Below the pieces are notes generated by a model. It was not told the DNA's origin and did not search any database. It saw only the letters and a list, made by a program, of their open reading frames with translations. From Bellilinea sp034411135 (GTDB taxonomy: Bacteria; Chloroflexota; Anaerolineae; Anaerolineales; Anaerolineaceae), in NCBI GenBank assembly GCA_034411135.1, contig DAOUMN010000033.1, forward strand, positions 1 through 64,000: a DNA stretch of 64,000 nt. The letters run 5' to 3'. The translations under genes and the position numbers were made by a program. Of the stretch, positions 23,306-32,041 are shown one piece after another. Within the stretch, counting starts at the first letter, position 1; every line of letters starts with the position of its first letter.

Positions 23306-24475
23306 TCAAAGTATATCAAAGAGCGCATTATTAAGCGCCAGAACATCTGCTGCGGAATTATAAATTTGAATTGAGAAACGAATTAAGGTGAGGTTGTTCC
23401 AGTTCAGTACAGGCACCTCAATACGGTATTGCTGATAAAGCAATTGCTGCAGGCGTTCTGGCTGAGACTGGTATGGGAGGGGCATAACCGCCATTTGCCT
23501 GAACCAGTCCGGCGATTCTGGGTACAGAGGAGGCATGCCAGTGATCTGGAGAATGTCGTTTCGGATCGCGCATACCAGCATGTAACAATGTGCTTGAAGG
23601 TTATCCCAGTCGAGTTGATGGCGAAAATTAATGGCTTCCGGAACGGCAAGGAAAGCCGAAAGGTCTCGAGTTCCCGTCCATTCGAGATAATCGACGAAGC
23701 GGGAAGTGCCGGGGTTGACACTATCCCAGCCCCAGGAGACGATAAGTGGTTCGACCAGGTGTTGGACTTCGGAACGGGCGTAAAGGAATGCCGCGCCTTT
23801 TGGTGCGCATAGCCATTTGTGGAGATTGCCAACATAAAAATCGGCGCCAAGTCTTTCCAGATTAATATCAACCTGACCTGGCGCGTGGGCACCATCGATC
23901 ACGGTTAGAATTCCTGCCTGTCTGGCGCGTTTGCATACTGCTTCAACCGGGAAGATCATGGCGGTTGGCGAGGTGATATGGCTTAAAAAGATCACCCGTG
24001 TGCGTTCGGTCACGCCTTTCCAAAATTCATTGACAATTTCCACCGGGTTTTCGACTGGGAGATTTACCGGCTGATTGATATACTTGAAACCGTTGTGTTG
24101 GGATAGGAACTTCCAGGTTCGGTCAAGCGCACCATATTCGTGGTCACTGGCAAGGACTTCATCGTCTTTGGTCAAGTGCAGGCTACGGGCAACAATATTC
24201 AAACCGGTGGTCGCGTTGGTTGTATACACCAGATTGTCTGCCCGGGTGTGCAGGTAGGTTGCCAGAGCGGATCGGGATTGCAATAGAAGGTCTTTGGCGC
24301 GCCTGCCTAAAAATTCAACCGGCTGTCGTTCCAGTTCCATCTGCCAACGTTGGTAGCATTCAAACACCGGACGTGGCGTGGCTCCAAACGACCCATGATT
24401 GAGAAATATTACATCTTGATCCAAAAGGAACAAATCCCGGTACGAAGAATCTCGTGATACGGACGAATTTGTCAT
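23306..24475 (-). CDS. Class V aminotransferase, isopenicillin N epimerase-like
   Basis: A 389-residue PLP enzyme. The start DQDVIFLNHGSFGATPRPVF is typical of the isopenicillin-N-epimerase-like branch, and the PLP lysine is in NLHKWLCAPKGAAFLY (HK); the acidic residue before it lies in TVIDGAHAPGQVDI. The small domain ends the protein (NLTLIRFSIQIYNS). Function in this branch ranges from epimerases to cysteine desulfurase-like or kynureninase-like enzymes, so no substrate is claimed. The start codon is only 19 bp from that of the divergent MFS gene. It precedes the patatin gene by 42 bp. Confidence 0.88.
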   Translation of the reverse strand: MTNSSVSRDSSYRDLFLLDQDVIFLNHGSFGATPRPVFECYQRWQMELERQPVEFLGRRAKDLLLQSRSALATYLHTRADNLVYTTNATTGLNIVARSLHLTKDDEVLASDHEYGALDRTWKFLSQHNGFKYINQPVNLPVENPVEIVNEFWKGVTERTRVIFLSHITSPTAMIFPVEAVCKRARQAGILTVIDGAHAPGQVDINLERLGADFYVGNLHKWLCAPKGAAFLYARSEVQHLVEPLIVSWGWDSVNPGTSRFVDYLEWTGTRDLSAFLAVPEAINFRHQLDWDNLQAHCYMLVCAIRNDILQITGMPPLYPESPDWFRQMAVMPLPYQSQPERLQQLLYQQYRIEVPVLNWNNLTLIRFSIQIYNSAADVLALNNALFDIL

Positions 24476-24494
24476 AAGTTCAGGAAACCTCTCA

Positions 24495-25787
24495 ATGCGA
24501 TTCAGATCGATTTCAATGTTGCCGCCAGGAATTTCCGCTTTGTCGCGGCGGAATTTTTTTCACCTTTATGCGGACACCATCTGGTTTGGGGTGTTAAATG
24601 GCAGCGCGATCTCTTTTCTGGCGGTTTATGCTGCCCGGGTTGGGGCTACCAGCGAGCAAGTCGGCATCATCAACGCTGCACCGGCGCTGATGGCATTGAT
24701 TTTTTCACTTCCGTTTGGGGCATGGATCGAGCCGCAATCCAAACGCCGGGCTGTTTTTTTGACGGCTTTTTTGATGCGTATTTATTATTTGCCTTTAATT
24801 CTAATTCCAAATCGACTGCCTGAGGATTTGCAAGTTGGTGTGATCTTGATCATGGTATTTCTGATGAATATTCCTGCAACCGGACTGGGGGTTTCGTTCA
24901 ATGCGCTCTTCGCCGAGGCGGTTGCGCTGGAGCATCGGGCGCAAATCGCTGGCATACGTAACGTATTGTTTGCAATTGTATCCATTGTCACTTCGATCGG
25001 TGTTGGTCAAATTTTAAATACGCTGACCTTCCCTACTGGCTATCAGATTGTCTTTGCGATTGGATTCCTAAGCGCTGCGTTATCCACATTGCACCTGGGT
25101 TTGGTGCAACCTCCCCGACGGGAGAAGGTGGTCAGTCCTGAAGAGGGTGAAAAAATTGAGTTTGGCAAGAAAGAAAATTTAGCATTGGGAAATGGAATTG
25201 TTCAACAGGCATTGACTCGAATTCGACGTGTTCTCCAATTGGAAATTGTCCGCAGCCCATTTCGAACCGTATTATGGTTGATGTTTGCTTTCCACCTGGC
25301 ACAATTTCTCCCCTTGCCGCTTTTTCCGATCTTTGCTGTTCGGGTATTGGCAGTTCCTGATCGCACGATCAGTATCGCCAATGCGATTTTCTTTCTTGCC
25401 ATGTTGATTGGTTCTAGCCAGGCACCGCGATTGGTGGCAAGGATTGGCAACCAAAAACTCACCGGATTGGGGTTGGTTTTTCTTGCTGGATATCCGTTGG
25501 TTTTAAGCCTTTCCTATGATCCTACACCTTACCTGGCAGCTCACTTGCTCGGTGGCACTGGATGGGGATTTGCCAGCAGTTCAATGTTCAATTTTGTGCT
25601 CGAAAAAGCTAAGCCCTACACGCTTGCTGCTCACCTTGCCTGGTTCAACCTGTTTGCCAATGCTGGTATCCTGCTTGGCTCCGTGACAGGACCGTTGGTA
25701 GGTAATCTGATTGGTATACGCGCTGCTTTGATGGTCTTTGCCCTGATCCGAGTCATGACTGGGTTCAATATCCTCCGCTGGAAGTAG
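24495..25787 (+). CDS. MFS transporter
   Basis: A 430-residue protein with twelve likely membrane helices in two halves, joined by a charged cytoplasmic linker (EKVVSPEEGEKIEFGKKEN). The first half has SFLAVYAARVGATSEQVGI and FGAWIEPQSKRRAVFLTAF, the loop 2-3 motif typical of the major facilitator superfamily. No signature gives a substrate; drug efflux or sugar export are common. AGGA lies nine bases before the ATG. The gene is 20 bp ahead of smpB. A later ATG (MLPPGI) is an alternative start. Confidence 0.88.
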   Translation: MRFRSISMLPPGISALSRRNFFHLYADTIWFGVLNGSAISFLAVYAARVGATSEQVGIINAAPALMALIFSLPFGAWIEPQSKRRAVFLTAFLMRIYYLPLILIPNRLPEDLQVGVILIMVFLMNIPATGLGVSFNALFAEAVALEHRAQIAGIRNVLFAIVSIVTSIGVGQILNTLTFPTGYQIVFAIGFLSAALSTLHLGLVQPPRREKVVSPEEGEKIEFGKKENLALGNGIVQQALTRIRRVLQLEIVRSPFRTVLWLMFAFHLAQFLPLPLFPIFAVRVLAVPDRTISIANAIFFLAMLIGSSQAPRLVARIGNQKLTGLGLVFLAGYPLVLSLSYDPTPYLAAHLLGGTGWGFASSSMFNFVLEKAKPYTLAAHLAWFNLFANAGILLGSVTGPLVGNLIGIRAALMVFALIRVMTGFNILRWK

Positions 25788-25807
25788 GATGTGTTAAAAT
25801 CCACTCT

Positions 25808-26260
25808 ATGTCAGTCAGGATCGTCGCCACCAACCGCAAGGCAAGATTCGAATTTTTTCTGCTGGAGCGCTTTGAAGCCGGGCTTTCTCTGCAAGGCAGT
25901 GAAATCAAATCCATCCGTGCCGGTCAGATCAGCCTTGCTGAAGCCTATGTTCAGACCGATGGCAAGGAAGCCTGGCTGATCAATGCTCATATCGCGCCTT
26001 ATGAACAAGCCAATCGTTTCAATCATGATCCGCGGCGGCCGCGGCGTCTATTGTTACATAAACGCGAAATCCGCGAGTTGTGGGATGCCGTGCGTCAAAA
26101 AGGGGTGACCATTGTACCGGTGCAGGTCTATTTGAAAAACGGGCGAGCAAAAGTGGAGGTTGCAATCGCCAAAGGCAAGAAGCTATACGACAAGCGGCAC
26201 GAAATTGCGAAACGAGACCAAGCCAGAGAGATCGAGCGCGAACAACGTGGTGGATATTAG
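25808..26260 (+). CDS. smpB: SsrA-binding protein SmpB
   Basis: A 150-residue partner of tmRNA in ribosome rescue. It begins IVATNRKARFEFFLLERFEA and has the LQGSEIKSIRAGQISLAEAY and NAHIAPYEQANRFNHDPRRP segments, then LLLHKREIREL and a basic C-terminal tail (KGKKLYDKRHEIAKRDQARE) that enters the decoding site. Length fits. No tmRNA gene was seen in the window. It lies 20 bp after the MFS gene and 38 bp before the kinase-like membrane gene. Confidence 0.97.
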   Translation: MSVRIVATNRKARFEFFLLERFEAGLSLQGSEIKSIRAGQISLAEAYVQTDGKEAWLINAHIAPYEQANRFNHDPRRPRRLLLHKREIRELWDAVRQKGVTIVPVQVYLKNGRAKVEVAIAKGKKLYDKRHEIAKRDQAREIEREQRGGY

Positions 26261-26298
26261 CATCAAAATGATCCCGCTGCTTAAACAGGAAAACCGTT

Positions 26299-27006
26299 AT
26301 GCTGGGTAATAATGTGCTGGCTCTGGTTGTGACATTGCTGCTTGCGCTTGTCTGGCTGCGCTTCAATGATTTTTTAGCTCACCGTGGTTGGATCAGTTCG
26401 CATTTGAGCAGGAAAATCATCCATGCCGGCACGGGGCCGATTTTTGTACTCTGCTGGCTGCTGTTTACGGACGATACTGTCTCGCGCTGGTTGGCAGCCC
26501 TGGTACCACTGGGAATCACAATCCAGTTCTTCCTGATTGGCATTGGGGTGATTAAGGATCAGGCTTCGGTTGACGGCATGTCGCGAAGCGGAGATCCGCG
26601 AGAAATTTTACGCGGTCCATTATTCTATGGAATCGTTTTTGTAATTTTGACGATTATCTACTGGCACGATTCGCCGATCGGGATTACAGCGTTGATGATG
26701 CTGTGTGGTGGGGATGGTTTGGCGGACGTGGTTGGCAAGCGCTTTCCAAGCCGCGCATTGGGCTGGTCGCCTCGCAAGACATGGCTGGGAACCGTTGCAA
26801 TGTTTCTGGCAGGCTGGGTGTTTAGCCTGGTTGTTCTGGCGATCTTTGTTTCTGCCGGGAGGCTTGCCTCAGAATTCTCCGAATTGATTCTACCGGTAAC
26901 CATCGTCGCATTGGCGGCTACAGTGGTCGAATCGCTACCTATGAAGGATATCGATAACATCACTGTACCCCTGATGTGTATTGCATTGGGTCATCTGGTT
27001 TTTTGA
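26299..27006 (+). CDS. Phytol/dolichol kinase-like membrane protein
   Basis: A 235-residue polytopic protein of the CDP-DAG synthase/dolichol kinase/phytol kinase superfamily. Diagnostic motifs are SHLSRKIIHAGTGPIF (start), CGGDGLADVVGKRFPS, SPRKTWLGTVAM and the final VESLPMKDIDNITVPL. Six or so membrane helices. In plants and cyanobacteria such enzymes phosphorylate isoprenoid alcohols (phytol, farnesol, geranylgeraniol); here the substrate is unknown. It lies between smpB and the lyase, 16 bp before the latter. Confidence 0.85.
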   Translation: MLGNNVLALVVTLLLALVWLRFNDFLAHRGWISSHLSRKIIHAGTGPIFVLCWLLFTDDTVSRWLAALVPLGITIQFFLIGIGVIKDQASVDGMSRSGDPREILRGPLFYGIVFVILTIIYWHDSPIGITALMMLCGGDGLADVVGKRFPSRALGWSPRKTWLGTVAMFLAGWVFSLVVLAIFVSAGRLASEFSELILPVTIVALAATVVESLPMKDIDNITVPLMCIALGHLVF

Positions 27007-27022
27007 AAAAATGAGGGAGTGA

Positions 27023-28552
27023 ATGATTCAACTCGATGGAAATCGTCTGGATTTAGAGAGCGTGATAGCCGTTGCGCGGCGCCATGAAAATGTGGCTATT
27101 GCTTCCCAGGGTTATGAGAATATCCGCCGCTCTCGGCAGGTTTTGGAAAATATCCTTACCGCCAATCAGCCAGTTTATGGGATTAACACCGGTTTTGGGA
27201 TTTTCTCTGAACGGCGTATTCCAATAGAGGACAGCAATCATTTGAGCCGAAATTTGATCCTCAGCCACGCGGTGGCATCCGGTCAATCCTTGCCGCGGGA
27301 GGTTGTGCGCGCTGCAATGCTTGTGCGTGCAAACACCCTGGCAAAGGGCTTTTCCGGTGTGCGGGTAGAGGTGGTTGAAACCCTGGTTGCAATGTTGAAT
27401 CGCGGTGTGACACCACTGGTGCCCGAGCAAGGTTCGTTAGGATCCTCTGGGGACTTAAGCCCGCTATCCCACATGGCACTGGTGTTCACCACCGATGATC
27501 AGGATCGCGAGGAAGAATCAGGTTGGGCAGAATTTGAAGGCAAAATCCTGAGCGGGAAGGCAGCAATGCACGCGGCCGGAATACCGCGTATTGTGCTGGG
27601 TCCCAAAGAAGGGCTGGCAATCAATAATGGGGCAACCTTTTGTGCTGCAATTGCAGCATTGACGGTTTTTGATGCCTTGCGACTGGTACGTATTGCCTCT
27701 CTGGCAACTGGATTGAGTCTGGAAGCGATGTTGGGGTGTTCGTCGGCTTTTGACGAGCGCATTCATCATGCCCGCGGGCAAGAAGGGCAAATGCGAATTG
27801 CCGAAGAAATCCGTGCCCTGACCCAGGACAGTACCTACCTAAATGCTGCTTGCCGCGTACAGGATGCCTATTCGCTGCGTTGTGTTCCACAGGTGCATGG
27901 GGCGATTCTGGAAACGATCGAATTCGCGCGCAAGGTTGTCGAGCGTGAGATCAATGCTGCAACCGATAACCCACTCCTATTTGCACCGGACACAGCGATT
28001 TCGGGCGGCAATTTCCACGGCGAGCCAGTAGGGTTGGTGATGGATTTCGTTGGGATTGCGCTATCGGAACTGGCTGCAATTTCGGAGCGGCGAACTTTTC
28101 GGCTGCTGGATGCCAAATTAAACAGCGGTTTGCCGGCGATGCTGGTTGACTCGGCGGAAGCAGCTGGATTAAATTCGGGTTTAATGATGCCGCACTACAC
28201 AGCCGCAGCCCTGGTGCTGGAGAACCAGACCCTGGCGCATCCAGACAGCGTCCATTCACTGCCAACATCCGGCGGGCAGGAAGACCATAATGCCAATGCT
28301 ATGACGGCTGCCCGGCATGCCCTGAAAATTCTGAACAATACCATGCGTGTACTGGCTATCGAATTGTACACTGCTGCCAGGGCGATGGACTTGCGCATGC
28401 GCCAGATGCCACAGTATTCCATGGCAGGGGGCACCCGAATGATCATTGAAAAATTGCGTCAACAAGTGCCTTACCAGCCGGGCGATGCCTGGTGGTCACC
28501 GGAGATCGAAAAAGTCCATGCAATGATCCTGGATGGTATTTTCGATACATGA
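27023..28552 (+). CDS. hutH: Histidine ammonia-lyase family protein (MIO enzyme)
   Basis: A 509-residue aromatic amino acid ammonia-lyase. The family turn YGINTGFGIFS and LILSHAVASGQ are present, as are the helix bundle and TSGGQEDHNANAM. The cofactor tripeptide, normally Ala-Ser-Gly, is Ser-Ser-Gly here (residues 141-143, in EQGSLGSSGDLSPLSHM). MIO needs the central Ser and the Gly, and variants at the first position (Thr) are known in aminomutases, so activity is plausible. The QED motif favours histidine over phenylalanine. No hutU, hutI or hutG is nearby, so a role in histidine breakdown is not shown by context. Confidence 0.9.
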   Translation: MIQLDGNRLDLESVIAVARRHENVAIASQGYENIRRSRQVLENILTANQPVYGINTGFGIFSERRIPIEDSNHLSRNLILSHAVASGQSLPREVVRAAMLVRANTLAKGFSGVRVEVVETLVAMLNRGVTPLVPEQGSLGSSGDLSPLSHMALVFTTDDQDREEESGWAEFEGKILSGKAAMHAAGIPRIVLGPKEGLAINNGATFCAAIAALTVFDALRLVRIASLATGLSLEAMLGCSSAFDERIHHARGQEGQMRIAEEIRALTQDSTYLNAACRVQDAYSLRCVPQVHGAILETIEFARKVVEREINAATDNPLLFAPDTAISGGNFHGEPVGLVMDFVGIALSELAAISERRTFRLLDAKLNSGLPAMLVDSAEAAGLNSGLMMPHYTAAALVLENQTLAHPDSVHSLPTSGGQEDHNANAMTAARHALKILNNTMRVLAIELYTAARAMDLRMRQMPQYSMAGGTRMIIEKLRQQVPYQPGDAWWSPEIEKVHAMILDGIFDT

Positions 28553-28581
28553 TCTCTTAACTGTTTTTAATCCCGCTTTGA

Positions 28582-28610
28582 TTGACAAAACCGGTCTTTG
28601 TGGTTATCTT
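28582..28610 (+). promoter_or_regulatory. Promoter of the L,D-transpeptidase gene
   Basis: TTGACA (28582-28587) and TATCTT (28605-28610) are 17 bp apart. The expected start of transcription is at or next to the ATG at 28618, which would make the mRNA leaderless; no ribosome binding site is seen before that ATG. Confidence 0.5.
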
Positions 28611-28617
28611 ACTGGCT

Positions 28618-29727
28618 ATGAAATGGGCTGAAACGCGATTTTCTCGCCGTGAGTTTTTAAGACTTGGTTTGCTGAGCTTTGGGGCGTTGGCATTAAGCCC
28701 CTGGCGGGTGTGGAGCCAATTGTTGCAGGAATGGCCCGACGCAGAACGGCTTGGGCGGGTGTGTGTTGGCAAGGTCAGCGTACGCAAGCGCCCATCGGTG
28801 GATGCGGAAGCGGTTGGTGAACTTTACGAAGATGCTGTTGTTGTCTGGCTGCGGGAAGTGGTGGGCGAAGCCCCACTTGGGCGGCAAAGCCGACGTTGGG
28901 TGGAAACCCCGGATGGATATATTTACGCCCCCAGCCTTCAACCTGTCCAAAACCTACCGAACGAACCAGTCGACGAACTTCCCAAGACCAGTCTGGGTAG
29001 AGGCATGTGGGTTGAGGTCACCATTCCGCATACCCAGATTTTTCTGGAAAGTCGTTCCCCGGCGTCACCCTGGTTGAAATACACCATCGAATACAACACA
29101 ATTCCGCGGCTGCATTATTCGCAAATTCTATGGGTGGATGATATTCGCACCAATTCGCAGGGTCAGCGGTTATACCGAGTGAATGAACGATTTGGCTATG
29201 GTGACCTGTTTTGGGCAGCCGCCGAGGCTTTTCGCCCATTAACCACGGAAGAACTGGAGCCCATCCGTCCTGAAGTGGAAAACAAACGTCTGGTCGTGGA
29301 CGCCAGCCCCAATCGACAGATTCTTTCCTGCTATGAAGGGAAAAGTGAGGTGTTTTCCTGTCTGGTCTCAACGGGCGCAAAGTGGAATGCGAGCGGAGAA
29401 CTAGTGGAAGCCTGGGGCACACCGCTTGGGGCGCATCCGATTTGGAGAAAAGCGATTTCGATCCATATGAGTGGCGGTCAAACGGGCACCGGCTACGATT
29501 TACCTGGCATTGCTTGGACGACCCTGTTTACCGGTGGCGGCGTGGCGATTCACTCCACTTTTTGGCACAACGATTTTGGTACGCCGCGCTCGCATGGCTG
29601 CGTCAACTGCACTCCCGAAGACGCCAAGTTTATTTTCCGCTGGACATTGCCGGTCATCCCGTATGACCCTGGGGATCTAACAGTGTCCATGCCGGGGGGG
29701 ACGGTTGTGGACGTGGTTGAATATTAA
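28618..29727 (+). CDS. L,D-transpeptidase (YkuD) with TAT signal and SH3 domain
   Basis: A 369-residue exported enzyme that crosslinks peptidoglycan or attaches proteins to it. It begins with a twin-arginine signal (FSRREFLRLGLLSFGALAL). An SH3-like domain follows (VSVRKRPSVDAEAVGELY to GYIYAPSLQP). The C-terminal YkuD domain holds the catalytic motif HNDFGTPRSHGCVNC, with the Cys as nucleophile and the first His. The SxHMSGG segment is also present. ATG at 28618 is the first start that gives the TAT motif. The next gene, ccdA-like, begins 19 bp later. Confidence 0.93.
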   Translation: MKWAETRFSRREFLRLGLLSFGALALSPWRVWSQLLQEWPDAERLGRVCVGKVSVRKRPSVDAEAVGELYEDAVVVWLREVVGEAPLGRQSRRWVETPDGYIYAPSLQPVQNLPNEPVDELPKTSLGRGMWVEVTIPHTQIFLESRSPASPWLKYTIEYNTIPRLHYSQILWVDDIRTNSQGQRLYRVNERFGYGDLFWAAAEAFRPLTTEELEPIRPEVENKRLVVDASPNRQILSCYEGKSEVFSCLVSTGAKWNASGELVEAWGTPLGAHPIWRKAISIHMSGGQTGTGYDLPGIAWTTLFTGGGVAIHSTFWHNDFGTPRSHGCVNCTPEDAKFIFRWTLPVIPYDPGDLTVSMPGGTVVDVVEY

Positions 29728-29745
29728 TAAGATTATGGAGCTTAC

Positions 29746-30474
29746 ATGGTAGGATTGGATGTGTCGGTTGGATTGGCATTTCTGGCGGGATTGGCTTCGT
29801 TTTTATCACCTTGCGTTTTTTCTTTGATACCGGTGTATATCGGTTATTTGAGCGGCAGATCGGCGGCTGCCATTCGCGGCGGAGAGTTTCAGGCTAATAC
29901 ACTGCAAACCTTTTTCCACGGGCTGGCTTTCGTGTTGGGTTTTAGTGCAGTCTTCCTGACACTGGGATTGACTATGTCCGCTATTAGTAGCCTGTTATAC
30001 GACATGCGTTTCGTGCTAGCAAAGGTTGGTGGGGTGATTGTGGTGGTATTTGGTTTACACATGACCGGCATCCTGCGCTTGAATTTCCTTGAATATGATC
30101 TTCGACCACAGAGCAAGATGCAGCAGCGCCGCAGCCTGCTTTCCTCCGCGCTGCTCGGCGTAACCTTTTCAGCCGGGTGGTCTCCCTGTATTGGACCTGT
30201 GCTGGGGATGATTCTAACCCTGGCAATTACCAGTGGTTCCGGCAACCAGGGACTTTATCTGCTGGGATTTTATTCCCTGGGGCTTGCGATTCCCTTCCTG
30301 GCTGCTGCGTTGGGAATTGGTTGGGTGACGAAACTGATTCGCAAGCACGGCAAATTGATGTTTTACATCGAAAAAGGCACCGGCGTGGTAATGATTATTG
30401 TGGGGGTGATGTTGTTCTTTGGAGTCTTCAACCAATTAGCCCGTTTTGGTACTTTCATCGATTTTGGCTTGTGA
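29746..30474 (+). CDS. ccdA: CcdA/DsbD-type membrane thiol transporter
   Basis: A 242-residue six-helix membrane protein that carries electrons from thioredoxin across the membrane. Its two conserved Cys-Pro sites are ASFLSPCVFSLIPVYIGY (helix 1) and FSAGWSPCIGPVLGMIL (helix 4). It lacks the DsbD periplasmic domains. It is followed by a TlpA-like thioredoxin (13 bp) and a DUF2085 protein, a set used for periplasmic disulfide reduction and c-type cytochrome maturation; no other ccm or res genes are in the window. Confidence 0.93.
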   Translation: MVGLDVSVGLAFLAGLASFLSPCVFSLIPVYIGYLSGRSAAAIRGGEFQANTLQTFFHGLAFVLGFSAVFLTLGLTMSAISSLLYDMRFVLAKVGGVIVVVFGLHMTGILRLNFLEYDLRPQSKMQQRRSLLSSALLGVTFSAGWSPCIGPVLGMILTLAITSGSGNQGLYLLGFYSLGLAIPFLAAALGIGWVTKLIRKHGKLMFYIEKGTGVVMIIVGVMLFFGVFNQLARFGTFIDFGL

Positions 30475-30486
30475 AATGAGGACGGA

Positions 30487-31023
30487 GTGAGTTGGAAAAC
30501 CGTCCTTTTACTTGCAAGCGGGCTGTTGGTGGGGATTATTCTGGGCGGGGTGATCTTCCTCAGCGGAAATTCAGCCGGAGCCCAGGTGCGCAGTCGGGAA
30601 ATCCCTGAAATTGGCAAGGTCTTCCCGGATTTCACCCTCGAAAAATTGAGCGGCGGTAAACTCACCTTCTCGGAATTAAGGGGAAGACCCGTATTGTTGA
30701 ATTTTTGGGCAACGTGGTGTGAACCTTGCCGGGATGAAATGCCTCTGTTGCAAAATTTAGCCCAGGAAAACAGTGAACTGGTGGTGCTCGGAGTTAATAA
30801 CAATGAGCCAGCGGCAGTCATTGAACGTTTTGTTCGCTCTGTTCAGATCACCTTCGACATTCTTTTGGATGTTGATGGTAAAATCGCTGGGAAATTCCAG
30901 GTATTTGGGTTTCCTACCACGTACTTTATCGATCAGGAGGGTATATTGCGGGCAATTCATGTTGGGCAGCTGGATGAGGAATTGTTGACCAGCTATCTTG
31001 AAAAGATGGGGTTGCAGCCATGA
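30487..31023 (+). CDS. TlpA-like membrane-anchored thioredoxin
   Basis: A 178-residue exported thiol oxidoreductase. It starts with GTG (GAGGACGGA ahead of it). An N-terminal hydrophobic segment (TVLLLASGLLVGIILGGVIF) anchors a thioredoxin domain with the active site NFWATWCEPCRDEMP (CEPC) and the cis-Pro turn FGFPTTYFID. Family members reduce apocytochrome or other periplasmic disulfides with electrons from CcdA, the gene just upstream. Its stop overlaps the next ATG (ATGA). Confidence 0.94.
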   Translation: MSWKTVLLLASGLLVGIILGGVIFLSGNSAGAQVRSREIPEIGKVFPDFTLEKLSGGKLTFSELRGRPVLLNFWATWCEPCRDEMPLLQNLAQENSELVVLGVNNNEPAAVIERFVRSVQITFDILLDVDGKIAGKFQVFGFPTTYFIDQEGILRAIHVGQLDEELLTSYLEKMGLQP

Positions 31024-32036
31024 TGGTTGTGACGTTATTTATCAAAGATGGCGACCCAACAGGCGAAGAGATCAAACACCAACTGGAAGCGTTGAACTCG
31101 GAATTTCCACATCAACTTGCCATAGTCTCCATTGACAGCGATCCGGCTCTTCAGGCAGCCTATCAGAACCAGGTGCCATTAATTCAGGTCGGACCTTATC
31201 GCCTGCAATCCCCCTTTTCCGAAATAGACCTAAAAGCCACCCTGGGAGCAGCGCGGGATCGCAGCCGTTACCTCGATCAGGTGGGTGATTCGGCTCACAC
31301 GCGCCGCGTACAGCGTGGCAGGCAGATGAGCTCTGCCGACCGAATATCCCTGTGGATTAGCCACCGGTACATGTTTGTGATCAACCTGTTTTTATTTATT
31401 TACATTGGCTTGCCGTTTTTGGCTCCATTGTTGGCGAAGAACGGTATAAATTCTCCGGCGCGGGTGATTTACACCATTTACAGTCCATTGTGCCATCAAT
31501 TAACCTACCGGTCATGGTTTTTATATGGCGCTCAAGCATATTATCCGCGAGAATTGGCGCATGTATCCGGGTTGGCTACCTATGAACAGTTGTTTCTTTC
31601 GGATCCGGCTGATCTGACCGCTGCACGCCGGTTTACGGGCGGGGAACAAATCGGTTACGGGAGTTTGCCAGTAGGATACAAAGTTGCGTTGTGCCAGCGG
31701 GATGTTGCCATTTATGGAGCGTTGTTACTCTTTGGCGTGCTGTTTAGCCTAACCGGTCGCAAAATCAAAGCCTTGCCGTGGTATTTTTGGATTGCTTTTG
31801 GTCTGGTACCAATTGGCTTGGATGGTTTCTCGCAGTTGCCAGGGTTGCTTACGTTTCTGCCGGAGTGGATGATTATCCGCGAAAGCAATCCGATTTTGCG
31901 TACGGTTACCGGCTTGTTGTTTGGAGGGATGACAGCCTGGTATCTCTTCCCGATGATCGAGGAAAGTATGCGGGATACGCGTGCTTTATTGTCGGGAAAA
32001 TCAGCTGTAGTTTCTCAAATCCACAAACAGGGATAA
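31020..32036 (+). CDS. DUF2085 membrane protein with a cysteine-less thioredoxin-like N-terminus
   Basis: A 338-residue fusion. Residues 1-95 look like a glutaredoxin/DUF836 fold (VVTLFIKDGDPTGEEIKHQL, VPLIQVGPYRLQSP), but the usual CxxC position reads DPTG. Residues 115-330 are a DUF2085 membrane domain with five helices and its conserved SPLCHQLTYRSWF and ALCQRDVAIYGALLLFG motifs. Part of the ccdA-tlpA cluster (ATGA overlap). Loss of the cysteines suggests a binding rather than redox role for the N-terminal part (inference). Confidence 0.85.
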   Translation: MMVVTLFIKDGDPTGEEIKHQLEALNSEFPHQLAIVSIDSDPALQAAYQNQVPLIQVGPYRLQSPFSEIDLKATLGAARDRSRYLDQVGDSAHTRRVQRGRQMSSADRISLWISHRYMFVINLFLFIYIGLPFLAPLLAKNGINSPARVIYTIYSPLCHQLTYRSWFLYGAQAYYPRELAHVSGLATYEQLFLSDPADLTAARRFTGGEQIGYGSLPVGYKVALCQRDVAIYGALLLFGVLFSLTGRKIKALPWYFWIAFGLVPIGLDGFSQLPGLLTFLPEWMIIRESNPILRTVTGLLFGGMTAWYLFPMIEESMRDTRALLSGKSAVVSQIHKQG

Positions 32037-32041
32037 GCGGA

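Noticed and set aside
28582..28620. TTG at 28582 as the L,D-transpeptidase start.
   Set aside because: TTGACA there fits a -35 element, and the ATG at 28618 gives a proper twin-arginine signal.
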